Below, piece after piece: positions 17,115 to 26,492 of a stretch of DNA of 64,000 nt. The first letter of the stretch is position 1; each line of letters starts with the position of its first letter. The notes beneath the pieces are model-generated. The model was not told where the DNA came from. It made no database searches and saw nothing but the letters and a program-made list of their open reading frames with translations. The stretch is from NCBI RefSeq assembly GCF_003075415.1, contig NZ_QDAH01000003.1:1-64000 (forward strand). Direction: 5' to 3'. A program made the position numbers and the translations under genes. The DNA is from Microvirga sp. KLBC 81 (lineage in GTDB: Bacteria > Pseudomonadota > Alphaproteobacteria > Rhizobiales > Beijerinckiaceae).

Positions 17115-17884
17115 GCGGTTCTCCCTTGGGCCGGGTAGACTGCTCCCGCTCCGGGCGGTGCGTCGATACGGCGACAAATGTAAACTTCAGCTTCCGGATG
17201 CTGGACAATCTCGAACCCCGCGCTGCGGAGCATGGCTTCAACGCAGGCCGCATTCGGCGCCCACCAATTCGTGGGATCTTCCGCATAGCGATGCTCGATG
17301 AAATGCATTTTCGGATAGCGCGGATCATCGAAATGATCGGTCTGCCAGAAGGTGTAGTTTTCATCCACGGTCATCGTCTCACTCGAGCCGCGTTGCATCG
17401 ATTGAAACACCAGCATGTCCTTGGCCACATGCTCATGGATCAGATCCAGCGCGAGGAGGGGATGGCGCAGGTGATAGAAGACGCCCATGAAGATCACGAC
17501 GTCGAACTTCTCGCCGAGCTGGCCAAGGTCGTAGACCGAGAGCTTGCGGAATTCAATGTCGTGCCCTGTCACCTCGGCCGCGAAGCGCGCCTGGGCAAGA
17601 TAGGTGTCGTCGAAATCAACGCCGAGAACGCGTTCGGCACCGCGCTTCTTCATCTCGATCGAATAGAAACCGCCATTGCAGCCAATGTCGAGGACACTCT
17701 TCCCCGCCAGATCCTGAGGGATCGCTTCGGAAAAGTTCCTCCACTTGATGGCAGGGTAGTTGCCAAGGAAGTGGTTGGGCGCTGTCCATATGCCTTCTCT
17801 GATTTCCATGTTGTGGAACCACGGTCCGAGCGCTTCGGCCTTTTTACGGATCTCGTCGGGAGATAAGGGGTCCATGGCATTCAT
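17111..17884 (-). CDS. SAM-dependent methyltransferase, TIGR04290-like
   Basis: This 257-residue class I methyltransferase has motif I VLDIGCNGGFYS (about 64-75), the acidic GVDFDDTYL strand, and a late HFIEHRYAEDPTNWWAPN segment characteristic of a methyltransferase subfamily found with CgeB-like glycosyltransferases and sugar nucleotidyltransferases. The leading KAEALGPWFHNMEI is also shared with that group. It sits 8 bases after the nucleotidyltransferase stop and overlaps the hydrolase start. It probably methylates the glycan or glycoside made by this locus. The exact acceptor is unknown. Confidence 0.85.
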   Translation of the reverse strand: MNAMDPLSPDEIRKKAEALGPWFHNMEIREGIWTAPNHFLGNYPAIKWRNFSEAIPQDLAGKSVLDIGCNGGFYSIEMKKRGAERVLGVDFDDTYLAQARFAAEVTGHDIEFRKLSVYDLGQLGEKFDVVIFMGVFYHLRHPLLALDLIHEHVAKDMLVFQSMQRGSSETMTVDENYTFWQTDHFDDPRYPKMHFIEHRYAEDPTNWWAPNAACVEAMLRSAGFEIVQHPEAEVYICRRIDAPPGAGAVYPAQGRTA

Positions 17885-17892
17885 TCCAAAAA

Positions 17893-18711
17893 CTACTCCC
17901 TGCTCAAATCATGAAGGCCGCGAGGCATGCGCCCCGCCGGCCAACCAAGGGCGACGCGTGCACCGGTGATGGTGTCGTGCTGGGCGGCTTCGCTCAGGAG
18001 GCCGATGGCGGAGCGATAGCCGTGCAAGGTTCCCACATCGACATAGGATTCTCCCGCCTTGATGCCGAGAGCCTTGCCACCTTGGGCCAGATAAGCGTTG
18101 ACGAGCGTACCGAAATACTCGTCCCGGCAATCGCGAGAGAGCCAGAGCTGACGCAGCGCTTCAAGGATGTGCCCAGGCATCTTGAAGGCACCCCAGATCC
18201 ATTGGGACGAAGCATCCTCCCGCTTCACCTGGATTTCCTGAACCTGCATGGCCTCGTCCAGAACGACGGCATCGAAGACTTGCGGATTATCGACAGGAAA
18301 GAGGAGGAATGAGAGTTGGCCTTCGGGCAGCTCCGCCAGGGCTTTTTCAGGGAACCAGACGGTATCAGGCAACCCGACGATCACGCTCTCATTCGGCGGG
18401 ATGAGCGGCGCTGCCTGGAAGATTGCATCGCACAAGCCGCTGGCTTGGGGTTGAACGACATAGGCAATGGAGGCGCTACCATAACTCGCGCCGTAATATT
18501 CCATGATGTCGGATTTGCCGGGGGAGATGACGAAGCAGATCCTGTCCGCTCCCCCATAGATCATGCGCTCCACGAGATATTCGCTGACCGCGCAGGGGCG
18601 CTCCACGCCGTTGTCGAGGCGGCTTCCGACAGGCAGAAGCTCCTTGGAGAAGGCCAAAGGCTGAATGCGGCTGCCGAGTCCGGCTGCGGGTATGATGCCC
18701 CACATGTTCAA
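17893..18711 (-). CDS. Sugar-phosphate nucleotidyltransferase
   Basis: This 272-residue protein has the nucleotidyltransferase signature IIPAAGLGSRIQPLAFSKELLPV at its start, a GLPDTVWF metal-binding Asp segment, and ESYVDVGTLHGYRSAI near the end. It would convert a sugar-1-phosphate and an NTP to a nucleotide sugar in the cytosol, supplying the four CgeB-like enzymes and the GT4 of this locus. It lacks the long C-terminal extension of glucose-1-phosphate thymidylyltransferase types, so the sugar and base cannot be assigned. Its start overlaps the upstream CgeB-like gene by four bases. Confidence 0.9.
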   Translation of the reverse strand: MNMWGIIPAAGLGSRIQPLAFSKELLPVGSRLDNGVERPCAVSEYLVERMIYGGADRICFVISPGKSDIMEYYGASYGSASIAYVVQPQASGLCDAIFQAAPLIPPNESVIVGLPDTVWFPEKALAELPEGQLSFLLFPVDNPQVFDAVVLDEAMQVQEIQVKREDASSQWIWGAFKMPGHILEALRQLWLSRDCRDEYFGTLVNAYLAQGGKALGIKAGESYVDVGTLHGYRSAIGLLSEAAQHDTITGARVALGWPAGRMPRGLHDLSRE

Positions 18712-19817
18712 GCCTCCATCATAGCTGTGGATCTTCCGGTCGATGGCGGGGGAGAGCTGGCGCTCGCCAGCAGGGCCTCAAGCTCCCGGGCGCGATGTTC
18801 GGACGTGTGCTCCGCCATCGTGCGTTCTCGGCTCGCGCGTGCGATGCGCTTCAGCTCGGCATCGGACAGATCGAGCGCAGCGACTGCATCCTCGGTCGTG
18901 CGTGCGATGAGAATCTCGCTGCCAGGTTCGAAGAAGCTGTCGAGACCCTCCCAATCGTCGGAGAGGACAGGAACACCACAGGCCGAGGCCTCGAAGAGGC
19001 GTCCCGAAGGGCACCACCCCATCTCGGCCATGGCCTGGCGCGTGATATTAAGGGTCAGTCGTGACGACGAGAAGAAGGCTGGGTGTTCCGATGGGGGCAA
19101 GTGCCGTACGAAATGGATGTTCGACTGCCAAGGGAAATCGTCCGGATACTGAGCGCCGCCGATCAAGAAGCGCCTTTGCGGGCGCATGCCAGCCGGGTCG
19201 ATGAAGAGCCGTTGCAGAGCAGTCTGCCGGTCGGCCGCATAGGTGCCGAGATAGGAGAGATCGGAGATGTAATGAGAGATTGGAGAGATGGGGTGATGAA
19301 CATCCGGGTCCACATGCCCATACAAAGGCGCCACGCGCTGCGCCCCAAGCTCCGATTGCAGCTTGTCCAGGGCACCTCCACCTGTGTAGCTGAGGACCAA
19401 ATCGAACGCGCCCAGGCCACGCGAGCCGATATAGGTGAGCGGCTCCTTGGCTTGAAGCTTTGAGAAGGTGACTGGCGTATCGAGATCGTAAAACGTTCGC
19501 ACCACGCGCGGCGTATCCAGGACAAGATCCGTAGCCTCGATCCCATCAGGACAGTAAGAGGTCACCATCGCCGCGTCGGCATCGGCCAGCTCGGCCCTCG
19601 CACGGTCTCTGATCGCGTCCCAGCTATCGTAGAGAATGAGTTCGCCGTTCGGGATCACGAAAAGGTCTCGGCTCGAGGCGTAGTAGGGCACATCCTTCTC
19701 GAAGAAAACGACTCGGTGCCCCTGACGTGCGAGCGATCGGCACAAGCCGCGCCAAAGGGTGGCATGGCCGTTGCCCCAGGAGGAGGAAATGGTGAGCCCG
19801 AACACGACCAGCTTCAT
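18708..19817 (-). CDS. CgeB-like glycosyltransferase (paralog 1)
   Basis: This 369-residue GT-B-type protein resembles CgeB of Bacillus, a protein of the spore outer layer. The start VFGLTISSSWGNGHATLWRGL carries the Gly-rich donor or acceptor loop. The C-terminal domain has SGRLFEASACGVPVLSDDWEGLDSFF, a donor-binding pattern with the conserved Glu. It is closely similar to the gene at 27580-28689, which shares SSSWGNGHAT near the start and a matching SYLGTY block. It is coupled by ATGA overlaps at both ends. The donor is presumably the nucleotide sugar from the next gene; the acceptor is unknown. Confidence 0.85.
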   Translation of the reverse strand: MKLVVFGLTISSSWGNGHATLWRGLCRSLARQGHRVVFFEKDVPYYASSRDLFVIPNGELILYDSWDAIRDRARAELADADAAMVTSYCPDGIEATDLVLDTPRVVRTFYDLDTPVTFSKLQAKEPLTYIGSRGLGAFDLVLSYTGGGALDKLQSELGAQRVAPLYGHVDPDVHHPISPISHYISDLSYLGTYAADRQTALQRLFIDPAGMRPQRRFLIGGAQYPDDFPWQSNIHFVRHLPPSEHPAFFSSSRLTLNITRQAMAEMGWCPSGRLFEASACGVPVLSDDWEGLDSFFEPGSEILIARTTEDAVAALDLSDAELKRIARASRERTMAEHTSEHRARELEALLASASSPPPSTGRSTAMMEA

Positions 19818-20422
19818 GCGGCGATCACCTCGTTCATGCGAAGAACTTTTGAGCCCCAGTCGCCGACGACGAGCGTGCTGATGGAAGCGGGCGAAATTTC
19901 GAAACGGGAATAGGCGTCAATCGGCATGCCAAGATGGTACAGAAGAGCTGCCTTGATCACGTCGCCATGGCTCACAAGGATGACGGAGCGCTCGGCATAA
20001 AGATTTCGCAGCTGCTCCATAGCATGGATGACGCGTGCCTGCGCCTCCAGCATCGTCTCGCCCTCGGGTGGGCGGCTCGTGCTGCGACTGCTGTTCCATG
20101 CATGCCAACGCGGGTCGTCGGAGAGATCGTCGAAGCTCTTGCCTGACCAGCCACCGAAGTCGATCTCAGCGATGCCTTCAGACTGCTTGAGAGGTCTGCC
20201 GAGACGGGCCGCTATGGGTTCTGCCGTCTCGACGGCTCTTTCGAGTGGGCTTGTGCAGATGCACGCCACCTTCTCGTTCTTCTCATTCGCAAAACGTTCC
20301 GCAAGGCTGCGCGCCTGCGTCTTGCCCAGATCGCCGAGCGTCACACCAGGTATCCGGCCGCACAATACCGTTCCCACTCTGTCATGGGCAGCATGGCGCA
20401 CGAGGAAAAAGGTGGTGGTCAC
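19814..20422 (-). CDS. Histidine phosphatase family protein
   Basis: This 202-residue protein carries the RHA/RHG-type catalytic signature FFLVRHAAHD at residues 5-14, the downstream SPLERAVETAEPIA segment and the second catalytic His in VILVSHGDVIKAALLYHLG. The GTG at 20422 is chosen because a GAGGAG site directly follows the inositol synthase stop and the leading 20 residues of a longer frame are unconserved. In this operon the likely substrate is a phosphorylated intermediate such as inositol-3-phosphate or a sugar phosphate, by position only. Confidence 0.85.
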   Translation of the reverse strand: MTTTFFLVRHAAHDRVGTVLCGRIPGVTLGDLGKTQARSLAERFANEKNEKVACICTSPLERAVETAEPIAARLGRPLKQSEGIAEIDFGGWSGKSFDDLSDDPRWHAWNSSRSTSRPPEGETMLEAQARVIHAMEQLRNLYAERSVILVSHGDVIKAALLYHLGMPIDAYSRFEISPASISTLVVGDWGSKVLRMNEVIAA

Positions 20423-20435
20423 GCTGGGCGTCTCC

Positions 20436-21524
20436 TCAGGCCTCTTCGTCAACGCCTTCAATGAAGCGCAGCGTTCTCTCACGCGCCTCGCTGTCCGTGA
20501 ACTGTCGCGGAGGAGACTTCATGAAGTAGCTTGACGGTCCGGTGAGCGCTCCCCCGATTTTGCGGTCCATGGCGAGCTTGGCGCAGCGCACGGCGTCGAT
20601 GACGATGCCGGCGGAATTGGGCGAGTCCCAGACTTCGAGCTTCAGTTCCACATTCAGCGGAACGCCGCCGAAGGATGTGCCCTCCATGCGGATATAGGCC
20701 CACTTGCGGTCCATGAGCCACGGCACGTGATCGCTGGGTCCTACATGCACATCTTCTGGAGGAAGAGGGATATCGAGCTGACTCGTCACAGCTTGCGTCT
20801 TGGAGATCTTCTTCGATTCCAGACGCTCGCGCTCGAGCATGTTCTGGAAGTCCGTGTTGCCGCCGAAATTGAGCTGGTAGGTCCGGTCAAGACGCACGCC
20901 ACGTTCCCGGAACAGGTTAGCGAGGACGCGATGCACGATGGTGGCCCCGACCTGACTCTTGATATCGTCACCCACGATCGGAAGGCCGCGATCCTCGAAG
21001 CGCTTTCGCCATTCGGGGTTCGATGCGATGAAGACAGGGATGCAGTTCACAAAAGCGCATCCTGCCTCCAGAGCGCGCTCGGCATACCATTCGGTTGCCT
21101 TCTGTGATCCGACCGGAAGGTAGGAGACGAGCACATCCGTTTTGGACTGGCGCAGAACTTCAGTGACGTCCGCTTCGTCTTCTGGTGATTCCTCGATCTC
21201 GTCGCGCAGATACTTGCCGAGGCCGTCAAGGGTTTTGCCGCGATTGACGACGATGCCGCTTTTAGGGACCGCGGCGAAGCGCTGCGTGTTGTTGGGTTCG
21301 GCAAAGATTGCCTCGGAGACATCCCGCCCCACCTTCGAGGCATTCACGTCGAAGGCTGCGGAGATCTCCACATCGCTGACATGATAACCGCCAAGCTCGG
21401 CATTCATCAGGCCGGGGATGGGTTCATTGCTCTTGGCATCCTGATAATAGGAGAGACCCTGCACGAAGGATGAGGCGCAATTGCCGACGCCGACAATTCC
21501 GACGCGGACCTTTCGTGAGCTCAT
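20436..21524 (-). CDS. ino1: Inositol-3-phosphate synthase, actinobacterial type
   Basis: This 362-residue NAD-dependent synthase converts glucose-6-phosphate to 1L-myo-inositol-1-phosphate (inositol-3-phosphate). It matches the mycobacterial Ino1 type closely: [16 protein letters not shown] at the start, [38 protein letters not shown], the block [37 protein letters not shown] and [12 protein letters not shown]. The start at 21524 follows a good AAGGAG site. It heads the leftward operon. Such synthases are uncommon in Alphaproteobacteria, and its presence beside many glycosyltransferases suggests inositol is built into the product of the locus. Confidence 0.95.
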   Translation of the reverse strand: MSSRKVRVGIVGVGNCASSFVQGLSYYQDAKSNEPIPGLMNAELGGYHVSDVEISAAFDVNASKVGRDVSEAIFAEPNNTQRFAAVPKSGIVVNRGKTLDGLGKYLRDEIEESPEDEADVTEVLRQSKTDVLVSYLPVGSQKATEWYAERALEAGCAFVNCIPVFIASNPEWRKRFEDRGLPIVGDDIKSQVGATIVHRVLANLFRERGVRLDRTYQLNFGGNTDFQNMLERERLESKKISKTQAVTSQLDIPLPPEDVHVGPSDHVPWLMDRKWAYIRMEGTSFGGVPLNVELKLEVWDSPNSAGIVIDAVRCAKLAMDRKIGGALTGPSSYFMKSPPRQFTDSEARERTLRFIEGVDEEA

Positions 21525-21949
21525 AACGGATCTCCTTGATGAGGCCTTCGCCGGCTCCATTTCCGGTCGTATTCCGGTACAGGCGGCAGGCAGGGGGCCC
21601 GGTCACTTTCCCGAAGCTTGGCCGTCAACGCAGCAAAAGTGTTTGTTGTTCCCTGAACGATTCTTGGCTTGAGACTCTTGTCCTCGGGAATATGCGCCCG
21701 AACTAGAGGTGGGCCTGAACGGCCAAGGCCCAGGCTTAAGGAACAAAGATGATGATGGAGCGTTTGCTCCGTGAAATGCCAAGCTATGAGAGGGATGATT
21801 AGGGCGGCCGCCACGCGCCGTGCTCTGCCCTGAAGCCCTGCGTCCGCCTGGAAAATGCGCATGTCCCGCGTCGCTTCTCCAGCCGGAGGAGCAGGATTCT
21901 CCATCTCCAAGTTCTGGCACCGTGCCCTCAACCGATCCGGAGACCTCTC
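21525..21949. promoter_or_regulatory. Divergent control region of the inositol/glycan locus
   Basis: These 425 bases separate ino1 (leftward) from the first epimerase (rightward). No coding sequence with protein character is visible. Promoters of both operons must lie here, so the two arms of the locus can be co-regulated. I could not single out convincing -35/-10 elements or an operator. Confidence 0.55.
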
Positions 21950-23062
21950 GTGACGGATACGATCCTCATTACTGGCGGCGCTGGCTTCATCGGCCGTTAT
22001 GTTGCGCGAGCCTGCTTGGAGCGTGGACATCGTGTTCGCGTGCTCGACAGCCTCATCGAGCAGGTTCACGGCGACAAGACGCAGGCCGATAGCCTCGACC
22101 CGGAAGTGGAGGTCATCGTCGGCGATGTGCGTGACGAGACCGCGATCCTGAGGGCGCTCAAGGGAGCCACGAAGGTGGTTCACCTCGCGGCCGAAGTCGG
22201 TGTTGGTCAGAGCATGTATGCGGTCGACCGCTACGTCTCTGTCAACGATTACGGAACGGCGGTTCTTTTCCAGCAGCTCATCGACAACCCCGTAAAGCGC
22301 GTTGTCGTCGCTTCGTCCATGAGCATCTATGGGGAGGGGCTCTACCGTGATGCCGACGGGAACATCATGGAAGATGTGGTGCGTGTCCCGCGCACCAGTG
22401 AGAGCGATCCTTGGGACCCGTTGGATGCGCAAGGACGTCCGCTCGTTCCGGTGCCGACGCCTGAGTGGAAGAAGCCGGCGCTCGCATCCGTCTATGCGCT
22501 TTCCAAATATGTGCAGGAGCGCCTGACGCTCACCCTCTGTCCCGCCTATGGCATGGAAGGTGTGGCGCTTCGACTCTGGAATGCCTATGGCCCGGGCCAA
22601 GCCTTATCCAATCCCTATACCGGCGTCCTCGCCATCTTCGCATCGCGACTCCACAACGGTCAGCCGCCGATGATCTTCGAGGATGGTCAGCAACGCCGCG
22701 ACTTCGTGCATGTGGAGGACGTGGCGCAGGCTTTCGTGCTGGCGCTCGAGCATGAAAAGGCTCCGGGGGGTGTCTTCAACGTGGGAAGCGGCGTGGACCG
22801 CACGGTCTCGCAAGTGGCCGAGTTTCTGGCTCAAGCAATGAACAAGCCGATTGCTCCCGAAATTGCCGGCAAGGCACGCATTGGCGACATCCGTCACTGC
22901 ATTGCGGATATCACGAAGATCAGCCAAGAACTCGGCTATAAGCCAAAGAAGGATTTTTCGGAAGGGTTGTCCGAGCTCGCCGAATGGGTTGCTCATCAGG
23001 AAGCCAAGGACCTTGTTCAGGAGGCCCGCAAGGAGCTCGAAGCACGGGGTCTCGTCGCATGA
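21950..23062 (+). CDS. NAD-dependent sugar epimerase/dehydratase
   Basis: This 370-residue extended SDR has ITGGAGFIGRYVAR as cofactor loop, SSMSIYGEG as the Ser strand and VYALSKY as catalytic Tyr-Lys. A middle insertion of about 40 residues (after the IYGEG strand) and the NAYGPGQALSNPYTGVLAIF segment resemble dTDP-L-rhamnose 4-epimerase/WbiB-like enzymes. Start is GTG at 21950 after CCGGAGA. The gene overlaps the next epimerase by four bases. It should act on a nucleotide hexose; the exact sugar is not determinable from sequence. Confidence 0.9.
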   Translation: MTDTILITGGAGFIGRYVARACLERGHRVRVLDSLIEQVHGDKTQADSLDPEVEVIVGDVRDETAILRALKGATKVVHLAAEVGVGQSMYAVDRYVSVNDYGTAVLFQQLIDNPVKRVVVASSMSIYGEGLYRDADGNIMEDVVRVPRTSESDPWDPLDAQGRPLVPVPTPEWKKPALASVYALSKYVQERLTLTLCPAYGMEGVALRLWNAYGPGQALSNPYTGVLAIFASRLHNGQPPMIFEDGQQRRDFVHVEDVAQAFVLALEHEKAPGGVFNVGSGVDRTVSQVAEFLAQAMNKPIAPEIAGKARIGDIRHCIADITKISQELGYKPKKDFSEGLSELAEWVAHQEAKDLVQEARKELEARGLVA

Positions 23063-24177
23063 AGGACGCGGATTCAAAGATTGGCGCACCGGCCATTCTT
23101 CGCCGCCACCCCGTTCTGGTGACAGGCGGCGCGGGATTTATCGGCTCGAATCTGGCAGATCGCTTCGCCAGCGAGGGCCATGACGTTCTCGTCTATGACG
23201 CCCTGGCGCGTCCTGGGGTTGATCGCAATCTGGATTGGCTGAAGAAGCGGCACCCGGCGAAGATATCAGCCGTCACCGGCGATATTCGCGATGAGACGGC
23301 TGTGGCCGATGCGGCGTCTGATGCGCAGGCAGTGTTTCACATGGCCGCTCAAGTAGCGGTCACAACCAGCCTTGCCGATCCTCGCGAAGATTTTGACATC
23401 AACGTTCGTGGCACGCTGAACCTGCTCGATGCTCTGCGCAGGCGCAACGGGATGGTGCCTCTCGTCTTCGCGTCCACCAACAAGGTCTATGGCGACCTTG
23501 CTGATGTGGAGCTCGACATGACAAACGATTCTTACGTGCCGCGTGATCCTGCCATTCGCGACACCGGAATCGGTGAAACACGTCCTCTCGACTTCCATAC
23601 GCCGTATGGCTGCTCCAAGGGTGCGGCTGACCAATACGTGCTGGATTATGCACGCTCCTACGGCATTCCCACCTGCGTTCTGCGCATGAGCTGCATCTAT
23701 GGCCAGCGCCAGATGGGAACGGAAGATCAGGGGTGGGTGGCCCATTTCCTGATTCGTGCCCTGGAGGGGCAGCCGATAACCATTTACGGAGATGGCTGTC
23801 AGGTTCGTGATATTCTTAACATCTCCGATGCAGTCGATGCCTATGTGGCGGCTTGGAAGCACATCGACGCTGTTCAAGGGCGCGCCTTCAATCTCGGTGG
23901 CGGCCCGTCGAACGCAATCAGCCTGCGGCAGCTTCTCGTTTATATCGAGGAGGTCATCGGCCGTCCCGTGGAGACACATTACTCCGATTGGCGCGCGGGC
24001 GACCAGCGCTATTACGTGTCCGACACGCGCCAGATCGCGCGTGTGCTTGGGTTGAAACCGCCGACGCCGTGGCGCAAGGGCGTGGCTGCTCTGGCGCAAT
24101 GGCTGCAGGAGGAGAGGGGGCTTGCCGGCGCGATTCGCCCAAGCTCACGCCTTCAGGAGGCAGCCGCTCTGTCATGA
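23059..24177 (+). CDS. CDP-paratose 2-epimerase-like sugar epimerase
   Basis: This 372-residue extended SDR has VTGGAGFIGSNLAD at the cofactor loop, FASTNKVYGD, DFHTPYGCSKGAADQYV with the catalytic Tyr and Lys, and MSCIYGQRQMGTEDQGWVAHF, a pattern characteristic of CDP-paratose/tyvelose 2-epimerases. The ATG at 23059 overlaps the previous stop. It probably supplies a modified nucleotide sugar to the following glycosyltransferases. Confirmation of CDP versus UDP substrates is not possible here. Confidence 0.9.
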   Translation: MKDADSKIGAPAILRRHPVLVTGGAGFIGSNLADRFASEGHDVLVYDALARPGVDRNLDWLKKRHPAKISAVTGDIRDETAVADAASDAQAVFHMAAQVAVTTSLADPREDFDINVRGTLNLLDALRRRNGMVPLVFASTNKVYGDLADVELDMTNDSYVPRDPAIRDTGIGETRPLDFHTPYGCSKGAADQYVLDYARSYGIPTCVLRMSCIYGQRQMGTEDQGWVAHFLIRALEGQPITIYGDGCQVRDILNISDAVDAYVAAWKHIDAVQGRAFNLGGGPSNAISLRQLLVYIEEVIGRPVETHYSDWRAGDQRYYVSDTRQIARVLGLKPPTPWRKGVAALAQWLQEERGLAGAIRPSSRLQEAAALS

Positions 24178-24246
24178 GAGGCGCATCGAGCGTCTCACTG
24201 ATCGATCTTAATCAGGCCTGCTCGTTCTGAGGGAGCTGGAAGAGAC

Positions 24247-25383
24247 ATGTCTGTATCGACACAGGGCGCATCCTCTCTTCGCGTGCTCATGACAGCGGAC
24301 GCGGTCGGGGGCGTCTGGCAGTATGCCCTGGACGTTGCCGAGGGCTTGCGCGCGTACGGCGTCGAAACAACTCTCGCGGTGCTTGGTCCTGCGCCTACTG
24401 ACGATCAAATAAGGAGGGCTGAGGCTGCGAGCATTGATCTGATTACGACAGACCTCCCTCTCGACTGGACGGCGGACAGGCCGCAAGAGGTGGAGGAGGC
24501 CGGGCGGGCGATTGCGCGTCTCTCTGCACGGATCAAGCCAGACATTGTCCACCTCAACAGCCCGGCACTTGCCGCGAGCGGCCATCATGACTGCCCGGTC
24601 GTTGCCGTCTGCCATTCCTGTGTCGTGACATGGTGGGAGGCCGTGCATGGCGGTTCTCTGCCGGACGAGTTCGTGTGGCGGGCGGACTTAGTGCGCAAGG
24701 GATATCATGTTGCCGACAGGCTTCTGGCTCCAACGGCAGCTTTCGCGAATGCGACAGCTCGTACCTATAACCTCGCAGTGGCACCTACGGTCGTACCGAA
24801 TGGGCGTCGAGCCATGCCGGCAGGTGAGTGTCTACCACGCGATGTCTTCGCATTCACGGCCGGGCGATTATGGGACGACGGCAAGAATTTTGCAGTAATC
24901 GACCGTGCCGCGGAGCACCTTTCACTTCCCTTCCTTGCAGCAGGTCCGCTCAAAGGCCCAAACGGAGCGAAGATTGAAGCTCATCACGCTGTTTCGCTTG
25001 GGCGATTGAGCGACGATGAGATTGCCCGATATTTGAGTTCGCAGCCGATCTTTGTTTCAGCTGCCAAATATGAGCCTTTTGGGCTCGCTGTGCTTGAGGC
25101 CGCACAGGCCGGCTGCGCCCTCGTGCTTTCCGATATCCCGACCTTCCGAGAATTGTGGGATGGTGAAGCTGCCTTCGTGGTGCCTGACGACGATCAGGCT
25201 CTAGCGCAAGTCCTTGATCGTCTTGCATCTGACGAATCTACTCGCCGCCAACTGGGAGAAGCCGCCAAGAAGCGAGCGGCTTCCTATAGTGTGGAAGCCA
25301 TGAGCGCGGGCATTCTGGAGGCCTACCGGTCGCTGCTTCCGTCCCGACCCGAACTGATCTCCCCGGAGGGGGCTGCTGCATGA
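24247..25383 (+). CDS. Glycosyltransferase family 4
   Basis: This 378-residue GT-B glycosyltransferase has an N-terminal acceptor domain beginning MTADAVGGVWQYALDVAEGL, TVVPNGR at the hinge, and a C-terminal donor domain with FTAGRLWDDGKN, the ISAAKYEPFG-type motif FVSAAKYEPFGLAVLEAAQAGCALV (EX7E pattern) and SDIPTFRELWDG. It is retaining by family. It lies 69 bases after the epimerase and overlaps the next CgeB-like gene (ATGA), so it belongs to the rightward operon of the inositol/glycan locus. Confidence 0.9.
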   Translation: MSVSTQGASSLRVLMTADAVGGVWQYALDVAEGLRAYGVETTLAVLGPAPTDDQIRRAEAASIDLITTDLPLDWTADRPQEVEEAGRAIARLSARIKPDIVHLNSPALAASGHHDCPVVAVCHSCVVTWWEAVHGGSLPDEFVWRADLVRKGYHVADRLLAPTAAFANATARTYNLAVAPTVVPNGRRAMPAGECLPRDVFAFTAGRLWDDGKNFAVIDRAAEHLSLPFLAAGPLKGPNGAKIEAHHAVSLGRLSDDEIARYLSSQPIFVSAAKYEPFGLAVLEAAQAGCALVLSDIPTFRELWDGEAAFVVPDDDQALAQVLDRLASDESTRRQLGEAAKKRAASYSVEAMSAGILEAYRSLLPSRPELISPEGAAA

Positions 25384-26492
25384 AGTTTGCCTATTTTACG
25401 CATTCTCTCGCGTCCTGCTGGAACCACGGCAATGCTCACTTCTTGAGAGGCGTTCTGCGTGATCTCATCCATCGTGGGCATGAGGTCGTAGCCTATGAGC
25501 CTCAGGGGGCCTGGAGCCTTGAGAATCTCCTGAAGGACCACGGAGAAGCGGGGCTGGACGCCTACCGTAATCTTTATCCCGAACTGTCCTCAACAACGTT
25601 CGGTGCAGATGCTGATCTCGAAGAGATGATATCTGATGCCGATGTGGTGATCGTGCACGAGTGGAACGATCCGTGGTTCGTCGCCGCCATCGGCAAGTTA
25701 CGACGCCAGGGTGCACGTTTCACGCTTCTCTTTCACGATACGCATCACCGGGCCGTCAGTGATCCAAATGCAATCCGACAGTTCGACCTCAGTGGCTATG
25801 ACGGCGTGCTCGCTTTCGGCGAGACGCTCGCAGAGGTCTATCGGCGATGGGGCTGGGGAGACCGCGTTCACGTCTGGCATGAGGCCGCTGACACCCGGCT
25901 TTTTCATCCACCTGCTGTCGAGACAGAGCGCGAGGGGCTGGTCTGGATCGGCAACTGGGGCGATGACGAGCGCAGTACGGAGCTGGAAACGTTCCTGTTC
26001 CGCCCCGCTCAAACCCTTGGCCTGCCGCTTGAGATTTACGGCGTACGGTATCCCGAGCACGCCCTTGAAACTCTTTCCCGCTACGGCGTGACCTATCGCG
26101 GATGGCTGGCGAATGCCCGAGCGCCGGAGGTATTCGCCAAGCACCTGGCTACCGTGCATGTGCCGCGCCGCTTCTATGTCGATATGCTTCCTGGCATTCC
26201 CACGATCCGTGTTTTCGAGGCGTTGGCCTGCGGCATTCCTCTCGTCTCTGCGCCGTGGAATGACTCGGAGAGGCTCTTCAATCCCGGTACTGATTTTCTC
26301 GTCGCACGTAATGAGGGCGAGATGGTGCGCCATCTCACGGCAATCCGTCAGGATGCCGACCTTCGACGCTCGCTCGTGACCAATGGGCTCGCTGCCATTC
26401 ACGACCGTCATTCCTGTGCGCATCGCGCAGAACAACTCCTCACCATTCTCGAAACCTACGGCGCTACGGCGCCGATGGAGATGTCCGCATGA
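25380..26492 (+). CDS. CgeB-like glycosyltransferase (paralog 2)
   Basis: This 370-residue GT-B protein starts FAYFTHSLASCWNHGNAHFLRG, the same Gly/His loop as its three paralogs. It then has VIVHEWNDPWFV and LFHDTHHR, and a C-terminal donor domain with IPTIRVFEALACGIPLVSAPWNDSE. It is joined by four-base overlaps to the genes on both sides. The N-terminal WNHGNAH replaces the WGNGHAT of paralogs 1 and 4, so it probably recognises a different acceptor or donor. The product is unknown. Confidence 0.85.
   Translation: MKFAYFTHSLASCWNHGNAHFLRGVLRDLIHRGHEVVAYEPQGAWSLENLLKDHGEAGLDAYRNLYPELSSTTFGADADLEEMISDADVVIVHEWNDPWFVAAIGKLRRQGARFTLLFHDTHHRAVSDPNAIRQFDLSGYDGVLAFGETLAEVYRRWGWGDRVHVWHEAADTRLFHPPAVETEREGLVWIGNWGDDERSTELETFLFRPAQTLGLPLEIYGVRYPEHALETLSRYGVTYRGWLANARAPEVFAKHLATVHVPRRFYVDMLPGIPTIRVFEALACGIPLVSAPWNDSERLFNPGTDFLVARNEGEMVRHLTAIRQDADLRRSLVTNGLAAIHDRHSCAHRAEQLLTILETYGATAPMEMSA

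Noticed and set aside
17000-17866. Plus-strand open frame antisense to the methyltransferase
   Set aside because: The minus strand shows full SAM-methyltransferase motifs and operon coupling.
21521-22600. Minus-strand frame spanning the divergent region and first epimerase
   Set aside because: It runs antisense to a well-supported epimerase and across the control region with no protein signature.
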